From Rhodospirillales bacterium (lineage in GTDB: Bacteria > Pseudomonadota > Alphaproteobacteria > Rhodospirillales > Defluviicoccaceae): a stretch of DNA of 64,000 bases. Below the pieces are notes generated by a model. The model searched no databases and was not told the DNA's origin. It saw only the letters and a list, made by a program, of their open reading frames with translations. The stretch covers positions 1 to 64,000 of the forward strand of contig JADJXQ010000008.1 of the NCBI GenBank assembly GCA_016710335.1, in the 5' to 3' direction. This document shows positions 43,004 to 54,247 of this stretch, in pieces; the first letter of the stretch is position 1, and every line of letters begins with the position of its first letter. The position numbers and the translations under genes are program-made.

Positions 43004-43059
43004 ACGCCGTCGCAATCGTCAGCAACGAAGTCGCCAGCGTTCAAGCTTTATCTCTCTCG

Positions 43060-43317
43060 CTAATCCTGGTCGCGGGCGCGCTCGACGTCGCTTTCCGGGA
43101 GATCGTCCTCGTCTTTCATCCGATCCAGTTCCTCGCCGCTGCCCGGCGTGCCGATCGCGGCTCCGTGCAGCGTCTGGTCCTCGCCGGTCTCTTCGAGGCC
43201 ATCTTCCGGGGCGGCTTCCGTCTCTTGCCCATCGGCGTCCTTCGACGGCACTGCGCCTTTATCCGCGACTCCTCCGGTGCTTTCGGTCATGGCTCCGGGC
43301 TTCTTTTGTTTCGTCAT
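43060..43317 (-). CDS. Small acidic, probably disordered protein (85 aa)
   Basis: An 85-residue protein rich in Glu, Asp, Gly and Thr, MTKQKKPGAMTESTGG onward, ending DLPESDVERARDQD, without hydrophobic core. A CCGGAGGACA ribosome site precedes the ATG. It lies 48 bases downstream of the PRC-barrel gene on the same strand and is likely co-transcribed. Similar short acidic proteins are common in alphaproteobacteria; no function is known to me. Confidence 0.6.
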   Translation of the reverse strand: MTKQKKPGAMTESTGGVADKGAVPSKDADGQETEAAPEDGLEETGEDQTLHGAAIGTPGSGEELDRMKDEDDLPESDVERARDQD

Positions 43318-43365
43318 GAATCATTGTCCTCCGGTTCACGCGCACGAACTCTGGCGAAACGATCC

Positions 43366-43800
43366 CTACTGGGCGTACTGGAAGGCCGGGGCGGATTCCA
43401 CGGCTTTCTTGGTCACGCCGGGCAGGACGAACTTGCCGGCCACCGGCGCACTGAAGTCGTCGGCTCCGATCAGGATATACTTGCTGCCGATGCCGAGGAA
43501 GCCCCCCGCCTCGACGACGGCGTAAGCGATGCCGGCGTCCTTGGCGATGATGATGTCGGTCACCGTGCCGATGGTCTCCGGCGGCGACGCGTCGTTGATG
43601 ACCTCCTTGCCGAGGATGTCGTTCTTGGCGCTCCATCCGCCGACGACGCTTTGCACCTTGTCCTGGCTGGTGACGATGTTGCCACTGGTCGGCGGCTGCT
43701 GGCTCTTGAGGATGGTGGTCTGCTGCGCGAGAGCAGCGCCGCTCAACAGCACGGCGACCCCGCTCACCAGCAGCAGCTTGTCAAGTCCGCGTAGGATCAT
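43366..43800 (-). CDS. Secreted PRC-barrel domain protein
   Basis: A 144-residue protein with a signal peptide (residues 1-25, ending GAALAQ) and one PRC-barrel domain (~50-125): WSAKNDILGKEVINDASPPE, TIGTVTDIIIAKDAGIAYAV, then EAGGFLGIGSKYILIGADDF. PRC-barrels occur in photosynthetic reaction-centre H subunit, RimM and many stress-related secreted proteins. Its role here is unknown. It is divergent from the peroxiredoxin gene. Confidence 0.85.
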   Translation of the reverse strand: MILRGLDKLLLVSGVAVLLSGAALAQQTTILKSQQPPTSGNIVTSQDKVQSVVGGWSAKNDILGKEVINDASPPETIGTVTDIIIAKDAGIAYAVVEAGGFLGIGSKYILIGADDFSAPVAGKFVLPGVTKKAVESAPAFQYAQ

Positions 43801-43911
43801 GAGTTTCGCTCCGTTCGTCGTGACCCCCTCGAGGCCCCAATGGGTGAGTCGCCACTTAGCGACGGGATCCGCGGCACGGCAAGCCTTTTCGTGAAGCGGC
43901 GGATGGACGGC

Positions 43912-43939
43912 TTGACGTGGCGGGCTTCCGACTTACATT
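43912..43939 (+). promoter_or_regulatory. Candidate promoter of the peroxiredoxin gene
   Basis: TTGACG (43912-43917) and TACATT (43934-43939) are 16 bases apart, with five and four consensus matches. A leader of about 125 bases to the ATG at 44072 is implied. The AT-rich sequence just after (43940-43960) might be a regulator site, but I recognise none. Confidence 0.4.
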
Positions 43940-44071
43940 AGAGTTGTTCCAAATTAGTCGAGGCGCCGCGCCGGCGGTGCTGCAACCCACCCCCATCGCT
44001 TCGACATGCATGGTCGGCTGGCCGCCATGGTAGTGTCGAGCAGCTTCGCAACCAGAGGAAAGGATTGCCTC

Positions 44072-44617
44072 ATGAGAAACACCGTGCCGAACGTGACATT
44101 CAAGACGCGGGTTCGCAACGACGCCCTCGGCGGGCCGAACCCCTTCGAGTGGAAGGATCTGACGACCGATGAGATCTTCAAGGGCAAGCGCGTGGTGCTG
44201 TTCGCCCTGCCGGGCGCCTTCACGCCGACGTGCTCTTCGAGCCACCTGCCCCGTTACGAGGAGCTCTACGAAGAGTTCAAGGGCCTGGGCGTCGACAAGG
44301 TCGTTTGCCTCTCCGTCAACGACGCGTTCGTGATGTATCAGTGGGGCAAGGCGCAGGGTGCGGAGAAGGTGTTTCTGCTGCCCGACGGCAACGCCGAGTT
44401 CACCCGCAAGATGGGCATGCTGGTCGACAAGTCGAACCTCGGTTTCGGCATGCGGAGCTGGCGTTATTCCATGTACGTCGTCGATGGCCGGATCGAGAAG
44501 ATGTTCATCGAGCCGGAATTCGCCGATCTGTGCCCGATCGATCCGTTCGAATCCTCCGACGCCGACACCATGCTCGACTACCTCAAGAGCCAGGCTACGG
44601 CGAAAGACGCCGCCTGA
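44072..44617 (+). CDS. Peroxiredoxin, Prx5/type II family
   Basis: A thiol peroxidase of 181 residues that reduces peroxides through a peroxidatic cysteine, C54 in LFALPGAFTPTCSSSHLP. Other family segments are VVCLSVNDAFVMYQWGKAQG and RSWRYSMYVVDGRIEKMFIE, then CPIDPFESSDADTML. The start at 44072 is fixed by AGAGGAAAGGA just upstream. Glutaredoxin or thioredoxin partners are not in the window. It is transcribed towards the glgX operon, with 163 bases between. Confidence 0.95.
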   Translation: MRNTVPNVTFKTRVRNDALGGPNPFEWKDLTTDEIFKGKRVVLFALPGAFTPTCSSSHLPRYEELYEEFKGLGVDKVVCLSVNDAFVMYQWGKAQGAEKVFLLPDGNAEFTRKMGMLVDKSNLGFGMRSWRYSMYVVDGRIEKMFIEPEFADLCPIDPFESSDADTMLDYLKSQATAKDAA

Positions 44618-44705
44618 GCCGTTTTCTGCGTCCCTCCAGTTCCTCCAGGTCCGTAGCTCCGGCGCGCCCAGCGTGCCGGAGCAGCGGTCGCTTAGCAGCG
44701 CGGCA

Positions 44706-44734
44706 TTGACAAAAGTCCTGATCGCCGCGACTTT
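44706..44734 (+). promoter_or_regulatory. Weak candidate promoter of the glgX-treZ-treY operon
   Basis: A perfect TTGACA (44706-44711) lies 70 bases before glgX, but the hexamer 17 bases further (GACTTT) matches -10 poorly. An alternative sigma factor or activator could use it. Only the -35 supports the call. Confidence 0.25.
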
Positions 44735-44780
44735 GTGACCGCTTCCGCCCCGGATCCCTCTCCACAATCCGAGCATCACG

Positions 44781-46952
<2,172 letters not shown>

Positions 46953-46977
46953 GACGCAGGAGCAAGGTGTACACAGC

Positions 46978-48828
46978 ATGACGACAACACCATCATCATC
47001 GGGTCGGCCCTCGCGGTTCGGCGCCGAAGTGACCGCCGACGGCGTCCGCTTCCGCCTGTGGGCGCCCGACTCCCGCTCCGTCTCGCTGCATCTGGAGGAC
47101 GGCAACGGCGGCCGGGACATCGACCTGCGGCGCGACTCCGACGGCTGGTACGAGACGCTGGTCGAGGGCGCCGGCGCCGGGACCCGCTATCGCTACCGCA
47201 TCGACGGCGACCTTCTGATCCCCGATCCCGCCTCCCGCTACCAGCCGGACGACGTGCATGGGGCCAGCGAGGTGGTCGATCCGGGCGCCTACGGGTGGCG
47301 GCACACGGCGTGGCGCGGCCGGCCGTGGGAGGAGACGGTGCTCTACGAACTGCACCTCGGCACGTTCACGCCGGGCGGCACCTTCCGCTCCGCCATCGAG
47401 CGTCTCCCGCATCTGGCGGAACTCGGAGTGACCGCCGTGGAACTGATGCCGGTCGCAGACTTCCCCGGCCGCTGGGACTGGGGCTACGACGGGTGCTACC
47501 TGTTCGCCCCGGATGCCGCGTACGGGCGCCCGGAGGACCTCAAGGCGCTGATCGACGCCGCTCACGGTCTCGGGCTGATGGTGTTCCTCGACGTGGTCTA
47601 CAACCACTTCGGGCCGGAAGGGAACTACCTCTACGCCCACGCCCGGCGCTTCTTCAATCCGGAGCGGGAAACGCCGTGGGGTGCGGCCATCAACTTCGAC
47701 GGCACCGACAGCCGCTTCGTCCGCCAGTTCTTCATTGAGAACGCGATCTACTGGCTTGAGGAATACCGGTTCGATGGACTCCGCTTCGATGCCGTGCACG
47801 CCATCAAGGACCGGTCCTCGCCCGATATCCTCGAAGAGATCGCCGACGCGGTCAGCGAGAGCATCGACGCCGACCGTCACGTTCACCTGGTGCTGGAAAA
47901 CGACGACAACGAGGCGCGCTACCTCGCGCGCACGGACGGCGGTCGTCCCCGGCATTACGTCGCCCAGTGGAACGACGACAGCCACCATGCCTATCACGTC
48001 GTGATCAGCGGCGAGAGCGCCGGATATTACGCGGACTACGCCGACAAACCCGTCGCCCATCTCGGCCGCTGCCTGACCGAGGGCTTTGCCTACCAGGACG
48101 ATCCGTCGCGATTTCGCAAAGGAGAGCGGCGAGGCGAAGCCAGCGCCCATCTGCCGCCCCTCGCCTTCGTCGATTTCCTGCAGAACCACGACCAGATCGG
48201 CAATCGCGCTTTCGGCGAGCGCATCTCGGTGCTGGCGGCGCCGGCGGCGGTGCAGGCCGCGACGGCGATCCTGTTGCTGGCGCCGTCGCCGCCGATGCTG
48301 TTCATGGGCGAGGAATGGGGGGCGAAGACGCCGTTCCTGTTTTTCTGCGACTTCGGGCCGGAGCTGACCGAGCCGGTGCGCGAGGGTCGGCGCCGGGAGT
48401 TCGCGTCGTTTCCGGAGTTCAGCGATCCGGCGGCGCGGGAGCGGATTCCCGACCCGACCGTGGAGGCGACGTTCCGCGCCAGCGCCCTTGACTGGAACGA
48501 TCTGGACGAAGACGAGCACCGCGAATGGCTGGCGCTGCACCGCCGGTTGCTCGAAATCCGCCGCATGGAGATCGTGCCGCACCTGGCCGGAACGGGCGGA
48601 CACAGCGGAACATGGACTGCCTGGGGCGACCGCGGCCTGACTTGTACGTGGCGGCTGGGAGACTCATCGACGTTGACCCTGATCGCCAATCTCTCGGCCG
48701 ATCACGCCCCCCTGCCCCCCGAGCGTCCGGCCGGCCGCATGATCTACGCGTTCGAGGGATATGAAGGCAGCATGCCCAAGCAGGGGATGCCGCCGTGGGC
48801 CGTCGCCTGGTTCCTGGAGGTGTCATGA
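46978..48828 (+). CDS. treZ: Malto-oligosyltrehalose trehalohydrolase TreZ
   Basis: GH13 enzyme of 616 residues that releases trehalose from the maltooligosyl-trehalose made by TreY. Motifs: RFGAEVTADGVRFRLWAPDS (N-terminal CBM48-like), DVVYNHFGPEGNYL, YRFDGLRFDAVHAIKD (nucleophile Asp), HLVLENDDNEARYL (acid Glu; the ENDDN form is typical of TreZ), and DFLQNHDQIGNRAFGE. It is 25 bases downstream of glgX, and its stop overlaps the treY ATG (ATGA at 48825). Confidence 0.96.
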   Translation: MTTTPSSSGRPSRFGAEVTADGVRFRLWAPDSRSVSLHLEDGNGGRDIDLRRDSDGWYETLVEGAGAGTRYRYRIDGDLLIPDPASRYQPDDVHGASEVVDPGAYGWRHTAWRGRPWEETVLYELHLGTFTPGGTFRSAIERLPHLAELGVTAVELMPVADFPGRWDWGYDGCYLFAPDAAYGRPEDLKALIDAAHGLGLMVFLDVVYNHFGPEGNYLYAHARRFFNPERETPWGAAINFDGTDSRFVRQFFIENAIYWLEEYRFDGLRFDAVHAIKDRSSPDILEEIADAVSESIDADRHVHLVLENDDNEARYLARTDGGRPRHYVAQWNDDSHHAYHVVISGESAGYYADYADKPVAHLGRCLTEGFAYQDDPSRFRKGERRGEASAHLPPLAFVDFLQNHDQIGNRAFGERISVLAAPAAVQAATAILLLAPSPPMLFMGEEWGAKTPFLFFCDFGPELTEPVREGRRREFASFPEFSDPAARERIPDPTVEATFRASALDWNDLDEDEHREWLALHRRLLEIRRMEIVPHLAGTGGHSGTWTAWGDRGLTCTWRLGDSSTLTLIANLSADHAPLPPERPAGRMIYAFEGYEGSMPKQGMPPWAVAWFLEVS

Positions 48829-51770
48829 CAGAGGCCGGAGCCGTGCGTCGCGGGCGGTACGCGCCGCTCGCGACTTATAGGCTGCAGTTCAACAACGCGT
48901 TCACCTTTGCGGATGCCGAGGCCATCATCCCCTACCTGGCGGAGCTCGGCATCAGCCACGTCTACGCCTCGCCCTATCTCAAGGCGCGCGCCGGCAGCAC
49001 CCACGGCTATGACATCACCGATCACAACGCCCTCAACCCCGAAGTCGGCGACGAGGCGCAGTTCCTCGCCTTTTGCGACGCCATCGACCGCCATGGCATG
49101 GGCCAGATCCTCGATTTCGTGCCCAACCACATGGGCATCGGGCTGGCCGACAATGCCTGGTGGCTGGACGTGCTGGAGTGGGGCGAGGCGTCGCCTTATG
49201 CCGAGTACTTCGACATAGACTGGCAGGCGGCCAAGCCCGAGCTACGCCACAAAGTTCTGGTGCCCAGCCTCGGTGATCACTACGGGAAGATTCTCGAGGC
49301 CGGAGAGCTGAAGCTGGCGTTCGACGACGCCGAGGGTTCGTTCAGCGTCTGGTACTATCAGCACCGCTTTCCTGTCACCCCAGGGGAATACACGCCGATC
49401 CTGCAGGAGGCCGTCGCCGGGCTGCGGGCCGATGCGGAGGATGAGACCGGCCTGGTCGAGCTGGAGCTGCTGCTGGCGGGCTTCCGCGATCTGCGCCGGC
49501 AGTTGCGGTCAGGACGCCAGCGCTCGGTCCGCCGCGCCAAGGCGGACCGCCTCAAAGGCCAATTGGCCGAGCTCGCTCGTGATCGGGCTTCGGTGCGTGC
49601 CGCCATCGACCGGGCCATGGCGATGTTCAACGGCGCCGAAGGCAAGCCCGCCGGCTTCCAGAAGCTCCACCGCCTGCTGCAGGCGCAGCCGTATCGCCTC
49701 GCCTTCTGGCGGGTGGCGGCGGAGGAGATCAACTACCGACGCTTTTTCCAGATCAACGATCTGGCCGGCATCCGGGTCGAGGAACCGGAGGTGTTCGAGG
49801 ACGTCCACCGCTTCGTGCTGGACCTGATCGCCGCGGGTCGCCTGCACGGGCTCCGCATCGACCACATCGACGGGCTGTTCGATCCCAAGAACTACCTCGT
49901 GCGCCTCCAGAACAAGGCCCGTGAGAAGCTGGCGGCATCGGGCGATGCCGACGCCGACGGCTCGGCGGAGCTCTACATCGTCGTCGAGAAAATTCTGGCC
50001 CCTCATGAGCGCCTTCGCGACGATTGGCCGATCGCCGGCACCACCGGCTACGAAGTCCTCAACCGCATCAACGGCCTGTTCGTCGATCCGGACGGCGAGC
50101 CGGCGCTGGACAGGCTGTATGCGGAGTTGGTCGGCGGCCATCCCGGCTTCGAGCGCATGGCCTACGACGCCAAGAAGCAGGCCATGGATCTGGAGCTGGC
50201 GAGCGAGCTCCGGGTTCTCGCCAACCAGCTCAACCGTTTGGCCGAAACGAGCTGGCTCACCCGTGACCACACCCTTGTCGGGCTGCGCCAGGCGCTCCGC
50301 GAGCTGGTCGCCAGCTTCCCCGTCTACCGCACCTACGTCGGCCGCTCCGGCGCGTCGACGGAGGACCGGCGCGACATCGACTGGGCGATCGCCCACGCCC
50401 GCCGCCGCAGCCAGCGCATCGACATGAGCGTGTTCGACTTTCTCTACGGCGTCGTCACCATGGATTACGCGCGCGGCCGGCGCGGCCCCTACAGCCGGCG
50501 CGAGGTGCAGCGCCTCGCCATGAAGGTGCAGCAGTACACCGGGCCGGTGATGGCAAAGGGCGTCGAGGACGCGGCATTCTATCGCTTCAACCGCTTGAGT
50601 TCACTTAACGAGGTCGGCGGCGAGCCCAACCACTTCGGGCTGTCGGTGGCCGCGTTTCACCGCCAGGCACAGGAACAGGCGCGGCGGTGGCCGCACACCA
50701 TGGTGTGTACCGCCACCCATGACACCAAGCGCGGCGAGGACGTGCGGGCGCGCATCAACGTGTTGTCGGAGATCCCCGACGAATGGGCGGAGCGCGTGCA
50801 GCGCTGGATGACGCTCAACCAGCGCCGCAAGAGCGAGGTCAGCGGGGCCCCGGCGCCCACCGTCAACGACGAATACCTGTTCTATCAGACCATCATCGGC
50901 GCCTGGCCGCTGGCGTTCACGAGCGACGCGCCCATCGATCCGGGAGCCATGGACGGCTTCCGCGAGCGCCTCGTCGCCTACATGCTGAAGGCGGTGCGCG
51001 AAGCCAAGGTCCATTCCATGTGGATCCAGTTCAACGAGGAGTACGAGGGGGCGATCGAGACCTTCATCACCCGGGTGCTGGACGTCGCCAATCCCAACCC
51101 GTTCGTCGCCGACGTCCAGGCGTTCCACGACCGCATCGCGCCGATCGGGGTGCTCAACGGCCTCGCCCAGACGATCCTCAAGCTGACCATCCCCGGCGTC
51201 CCGGACATCTACCAGGGTTGCGAGCTGTGGGAACTGAGCCTGGTCGACCCCGACAACCGCCGCCCGGTCGATTTCACCGCCCGCGCCAAGCAGTTGCAGG
51301 AGATCAAGGGAATGCGCGGGAACGCCGCCCGCGACTTGCTGGACGTCTGGCGGGACGGCGGTATCAAGATGTACGTGATCTGGAAACTGTTGCAATTGCG
51401 GCAGAGCGAGTCGGACCTGTTCCGCGACGGCGCCTACGTGCCGGTCGACGCCCAAGGCGCGTCCGCTCCCCATCTCACGGCGTTCCTCCGCACCGGCGGC
51501 GAGCAGCCGCTGCTGGTGGCGGTGCCGAGGCTCGTCGCCGGGCTCATGGGCGAAGGCGGCGCGCTGCCGATCGGGGCGGAAGCGTGGGCGGATACGGCCG
51601 TCGCCCTGCCCGATGCGGGCGGCGGGCGTCGCTGGCGCAACATCTTCACCGACGAGGTGGTGGAGGCCGTAGCAGACACCGACGGAGCCTTGCGTTTGCC
51701 GCTCGCCGACGTGTTCGCTACGGTGCCCTTTGCGGTGTGCGTCCCCGCGCCCCCGGCGTCCCCCGCATAG
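48825..51770 (+). CDS. treY: Malto-oligosyltrehalose synthase TreY
   Basis: GH13 enzyme of 981 residues that turns the reducing-end alpha-1,4 bond of maltodextrins into an alpha,alpha-1,1 bond. Motifs: YRLQFNNAFTFADAEAIIPY; KARAGSTHGYDITDHN; LDFVPNHMGIG; GLRIDHIDGLFDPKNYL (nucleophile Asp); YIVVEKILAPHE (acid Glu); and TATHDTKRGEDVRARI. The insert between barrel strands 3 and 4 is long, as usual for TreY. The start at 48825 overlaps the treZ stop and agrees with the family N-terminus. It completes the glgX-treZ-treY route. Confidence 0.97.
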   Translation: MTEAGAVRRGRYAPLATYRLQFNNAFTFADAEAIIPYLAELGISHVYASPYLKARAGSTHGYDITDHNALNPEVGDEAQFLAFCDAIDRHGMGQILDFVPNHMGIGLADNAWWLDVLEWGEASPYAEYFDIDWQAAKPELRHKVLVPSLGDHYGKILEAGELKLAFDDAEGSFSVWYYQHRFPVTPGEYTPILQEAVAGLRADAEDETGLVELELLLAGFRDLRRQLRSGRQRSVRRAKADRLKGQLAELARDRASVRAAIDRAMAMFNGAEGKPAGFQKLHRLLQAQPYRLAFWRVAAEEINYRRFFQINDLAGIRVEEPEVFEDVHRFVLDLIAAGRLHGLRIDHIDGLFDPKNYLVRLQNKAREKLAASGDADADGSAELYIVVEKILAPHERLRDDWPIAGTTGYEVLNRINGLFVDPDGEPALDRLYAELVGGHPGFERMAYDAKKQAMDLELASELRVLANQLNRLAETSWLTRDHTLVGLRQALRELVASFPVYRTYVGRSGASTEDRRDIDWAIAHARRRSQRIDMSVFDFLYGVVTMDYARGRRGPYSRREVQRLAMKVQQYTGPVMAKGVEDAAFYRFNRLSSLNEVGGEPNHFGLSVAAFHRQAQEQARRWPHTMVCTATHDTKRGEDVRARINVLSEIPDEWAERVQRWMTLNQRRKSEVSGAPAPTVNDEYLFYQTIIGAWPLAFTSDAPIDPGAMDGFRERLVAYMLKAVREAKVHSMWIQFNEEYEGAIETFITRVLDVANPNPFVADVQAFHDRIAPIGVLNGLAQTILKLTIPGVPDIYQGCELWELSLVDPDNRRPVDFTARAKQLQEIKGMRGNAARDLLDVWRDGGIKMYVIWKLLQLRQSESDLFRDGAYVPVDAQGASAPHLTAFLRTGGEQPLLVAVPRLVAGLMGEGGALPIGAEAWADTAVALPDAGGGRRWRNIFTDEVVEAVADTDGALRLPLADVFATVPFAVCVPAPPASPA

Positions 51771-51940
51771 CCCGGATCAGCGAAGCGTAACCGCCGAGGC
51801 GATGGCGCGATCTGCGGCGCCGGCCCGTCTCTATTCCCTTCCGTTGGCTTCGGATCTGTGCGAAAACGCGGCCCGCAAGACCGTCGGCGCAGAACGCCAC
51901 GACGGCGCCACAGTGCGTGACGCAGCAGGGAGGGACTGAG

Positions 51941-52798
51941 ATGCAGATTCAGAAGGTCGGCGTGGTCGGCGCGGGAACAATGGGCTCCGGCATCGCCCAG
52001 GCGTTCGCGGTCGCGGGGTTCGACGTGGTGATGCGCGACATCAACGAGCAGTTCGTGCAGCGCGGCCTCGGCACCATCAGGAAGAGCCTCGAGCGCCTCG
52101 CCTCTCGCGACAAGATCACCGCCGACGTCAAGGACGCCGCCCTCGCCCGCATCCAGACCGCGACGGCGTTGGAGCCATTCGCGGACTGCGATCTGATCGT
52201 CGAGGCCGCCCTGGAAGAAGTCGGCCTCAAGGTAGCCCTGTTCAAGGACCTGGACGCGATCTGCAAGCCGGAAGCCATCCTCACCTCCAACACCTCGTCG
52301 ATCTCGCTCACCAAGATCGCCGCGGCTACCAAACGCCCGGGCCGGGTGATCGGCATGCACTTCTTCAATCCGGTGCCGATGATGAAGCTGGTCGAGGTGA
52401 TCCGGGCATTGCAGACCGACGACGACGTCTGCGCCGCGGTGGAAGAGGTCAGTCGCAAGGTCGGCAAGGTGCCGCACGTGGTGAAGGATTCCTACGGCTT
52501 CGTGGTCAACCGGGTGCTGGTGCCGATGATCAACGAGGGCGTCAACTGCCTCTACGAGGGCCTCGCCCAGCCCGAGGACATCGACGAGGTGATGAAGCTC
52601 GGCGCCAACCACCCGATGGGGCCGCTGGCCCTCGCCGACCTCATCGGCCTCGACATCGTCCTCAACGTCATGGAGACCCTTTACCAGGGCTTCGAGGATC
52701 CCAAGTACCGGCCAAGCCCGCTCCTGAAGCAGATGGTCGACGCCGGCTACCTCGGCCGCAAGACCGGCCGCGGCTTCTACGACTATTCCAAGGCCTGA
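51941..52798 (+). CDS. hbd: 3-hydroxybutyryl-CoA dehydrogenase
   Basis: NAD(P)-dependent 3-hydroxyacyl-CoA dehydrogenase of 285 residues. The N-terminal Rossmann domain has KVGVVGAGTMGSGIAQAFAV; further motifs are LTSNTSSISLTKIAAATKRP, GMHFFNPVPMMKLVEVI (catalytic His) and DSYGFVVNRVLVPMINEG. The C-domain has MKLGANHPMGPLALADLIGL. Length and motifs fit the stand-alone Hbd/PaaH type used in butyrate, PHB or fatty-acid-related metabolism. A strong AGGGAGGGA site sets the start. The upstream 170-base spacer contains a decayed AGCCCGGAT...GCGAAGCGTAA repeat near 51770. Confidence 0.94.
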   Translation: MQIQKVGVVGAGTMGSGIAQAFAVAGFDVVMRDINEQFVQRGLGTIRKSLERLASRDKITADVKDAALARIQTATALEPFADCDLIVEAALEEVGLKVALFKDLDAICKPEAILTSNTSSISLTKIAAATKRPGRVIGMHFFNPVPMMKLVEVIRALQTDDDVCAAVEEVSRKVGKVPHVVKDSYGFVVNRVLVPMINEGVNCLYEGLAQPEDIDEVMKLGANHPMGPLALADLIGLDIVLNVMETLYQGFEDPKYRPSPLLKQMVDAGYLGRKTGRGFYDYSKA

Positions 52799-52830
52799 CG
52801 CGCGCTCACGTATTTTTTGGGAGGGCCGCC

Positions 52831-53121
52831 ATGTACATCAGCGTCCGCCGCTATCAGAACGTCAAGAACGTCCGCAAGGTGTGCGGGATGATCGCCGAGA
52901 GCTTCGTGCCGCTGCTCAAGCGCTCGCCCGGCTTCATCGCCTACTACGCCGTCGACGGCGGCAACGGCACCATGGCGACGGTCAGCATCTTCTCCACCGA
53001 GCGCATGGCGTTGGAGTCGAACGAAACCGCCGCCAAGTGGATGCAGGAGAACGTCGCCGACCTACAGCCCGACCCCCCCGAAATCATCGCCGGGAAGGCG
53101 GAGGTGGCGGTCAGGGCCTAG
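52831..53121 (+). CDS. ABM-like dimeric alpha/beta-barrel protein (96 aa)
   Basis: A 96-residue protein, MYISVRRYQNVKNVRKVCGM onward, with LLKRSPGFIAYYAVDGGNGT and VSIFSTERMALESNETAAKW. This is the ferredoxin-like pattern of antibiotic-biosynthesis monooxygenase/EthD-type proteins. Such proteins are cofactor-free oxygenases, heme-degrading enzymes or simple ligand binders. GGGAGG precedes the ATG. It lies 32 bases after hbd and may share its transcript. Confidence 0.75.
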   Translation: MYISVRRYQNVKNVRKVCGMIAESFVPLLKRSPGFIAYYAVDGGNGTMATVSIFSTERMALESNETAAKWMQENVADLQPDPPEIIAGKAEVAVRA

Positions 53122-53143
53122 AGCGTCGGCAAGCGAGGCCGAG

Positions 53144-54226
53144 ATGACGAAGACCGTACTGCTGCTGGTCGGCACCAGGAAGGGCGTCTTCCTGTTAGAA
53201 GGTGACGGAAGGCGCAACCAGTGGGGGCTGCGCGGCCCGTTCTGCGAGGCGTGGCCGATCAATCATGTCGTCGGCGATCCGGCGAGCGGCGCGATCTACG
53301 CCGCCGGCGGCAACGAGTGGTTCGGCCCGGCGGTTTGGAAATCAGAGGATCTCGGCGCGACCTGGACACACTCGAGCGAAGGCTTGGCCTTCCCACCGCA
53401 AGAAGACCCGGTCAAGGCCGTCTGGAGCTTGGCGCAAGCAGACGGACGCCTGTACGCGGGCGTCGAGCCGGCTGGCCTGTTCCGAAGCAACGATGGCGGG
53501 GCGACCTGGCAACACGTTGCAGGCCTGCGCGACCACCCCTCGCGTCCCGAGTGGCAACCCGGAGGCGGCGGACTGATTCTCCATGCAGTGCTGCCACACC
53601 CTGAGGACGGGGATCGGCTTTGGGTGGCGATCTCGACCGGCGGCGTGTTCAGCACCGCTGATGGCGGCAAGACCTGGGAGCCCCGCAACAAGGGAACTCG
53701 GAACGACTTTCTGCCGGAGGAGTATCGATACGCCGAGTACGGCCAGTGCGTACATTCGTTGGTGATGGCGCCGGGCTTGCCCGACCGCCTCTATCAGCAG
53801 AACCACTGCGGCATGTACCGCAGCGACGACGGCGGGCGCGGCTGGGACAGCATCGAGCCGGGCCTGCCGTCCACTTTCGGGTTCCCCGCCGCCGCCCATC
53901 CCCGGGACCCTGAAACGCTTTACCTGGTGCCGCTCAACGGTGACAGTGTTGGGCGCTACATGCCGGAAGCCAAGGCCGCCGTCTGGCGCACCCGCGACGG
54001 CGGCGCGACCTGGCAGGATCTGCGCGCCGGCCTACCGCAGGAGAACGCCTTCTTAAGCGTCTACCGGCAGGCACTGGCCACGGACCCCCTGGAACCGGCC
54101 GGCGTCTACTTCGGCACCACCTCCGGCGCGCTTTTCGCCAGCACCGACGAGGGCGACACCTGGACAAGCATCGCACAGCACCTGCCGGCGATCACCTCCG
54201 TCGAGACGCTCGTTGTCGGAGGTTAG
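53144..54226 (+). CDS. BNR/sialidase-like beta-propeller protein
   Basis: A 360-residue repetitive beta-propeller. At least five repeats of the Asp-box kind are visible: SEDLGATWTHSSEGL, SNDGGATWQHVAGL, TADGGKTWEPRNKG, SDDGGRGWDSIEPGL, TRDGGATWQDLRAGL and STDEGDTWTSIAQHL. No signal peptide is seen, so it is probably cytoplasmic, and the sialidase catalytic Arg triad is not evident. Hydrolase activity is therefore doubtful. It is followed by a MoaD/ThiS-like gene after 21 bases, a pairing I recall from other proteobacteria. Confidence 0.85.
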   Translation: MTKTVLLLVGTRKGVFLLEGDGRRNQWGLRGPFCEAWPINHVVGDPASGAIYAAGGNEWFGPAVWKSEDLGATWTHSSEGLAFPPQEDPVKAVWSLAQADGRLYAGVEPAGLFRSNDGGATWQHVAGLRDHPSRPEWQPGGGGLILHAVLPHPEDGDRLWVAISTGGVFSTADGGKTWEPRNKGTRNDFLPEEYRYAEYGQCVHSLVMAPGLPDRLYQQNHCGMYRSDDGGRGWDSIEPGLPSTFGFPAAAHPRDPETLYLVPLNGDSVGRYMPEAKAAVWRTRDGGATWQDLRAGLPQENAFLSVYRQALATDPLEPAGVYFGTTSGALFASTDEGDTWTSIAQHLPAITSVETLVVGG

Positions 54227-54247
54227 TCCACGTCACGGGGATGCCCG

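Noticed and set aside
51768..51805. AGCCCGGAT...GCGAAGCGTAA repeat after treY
   Set aside because: It resembles a widespread extragenic palindrome, but only a short degenerate part is present, so it is mentioned in the hbd entry and not listed as a feature.
53144..54226. Sialidase activity of the BNR protein
   Set aside because: Asp-boxes alone do not make a sialidase; no catalytic Arg triad, Tyr/Glu pair or signal peptide was found.
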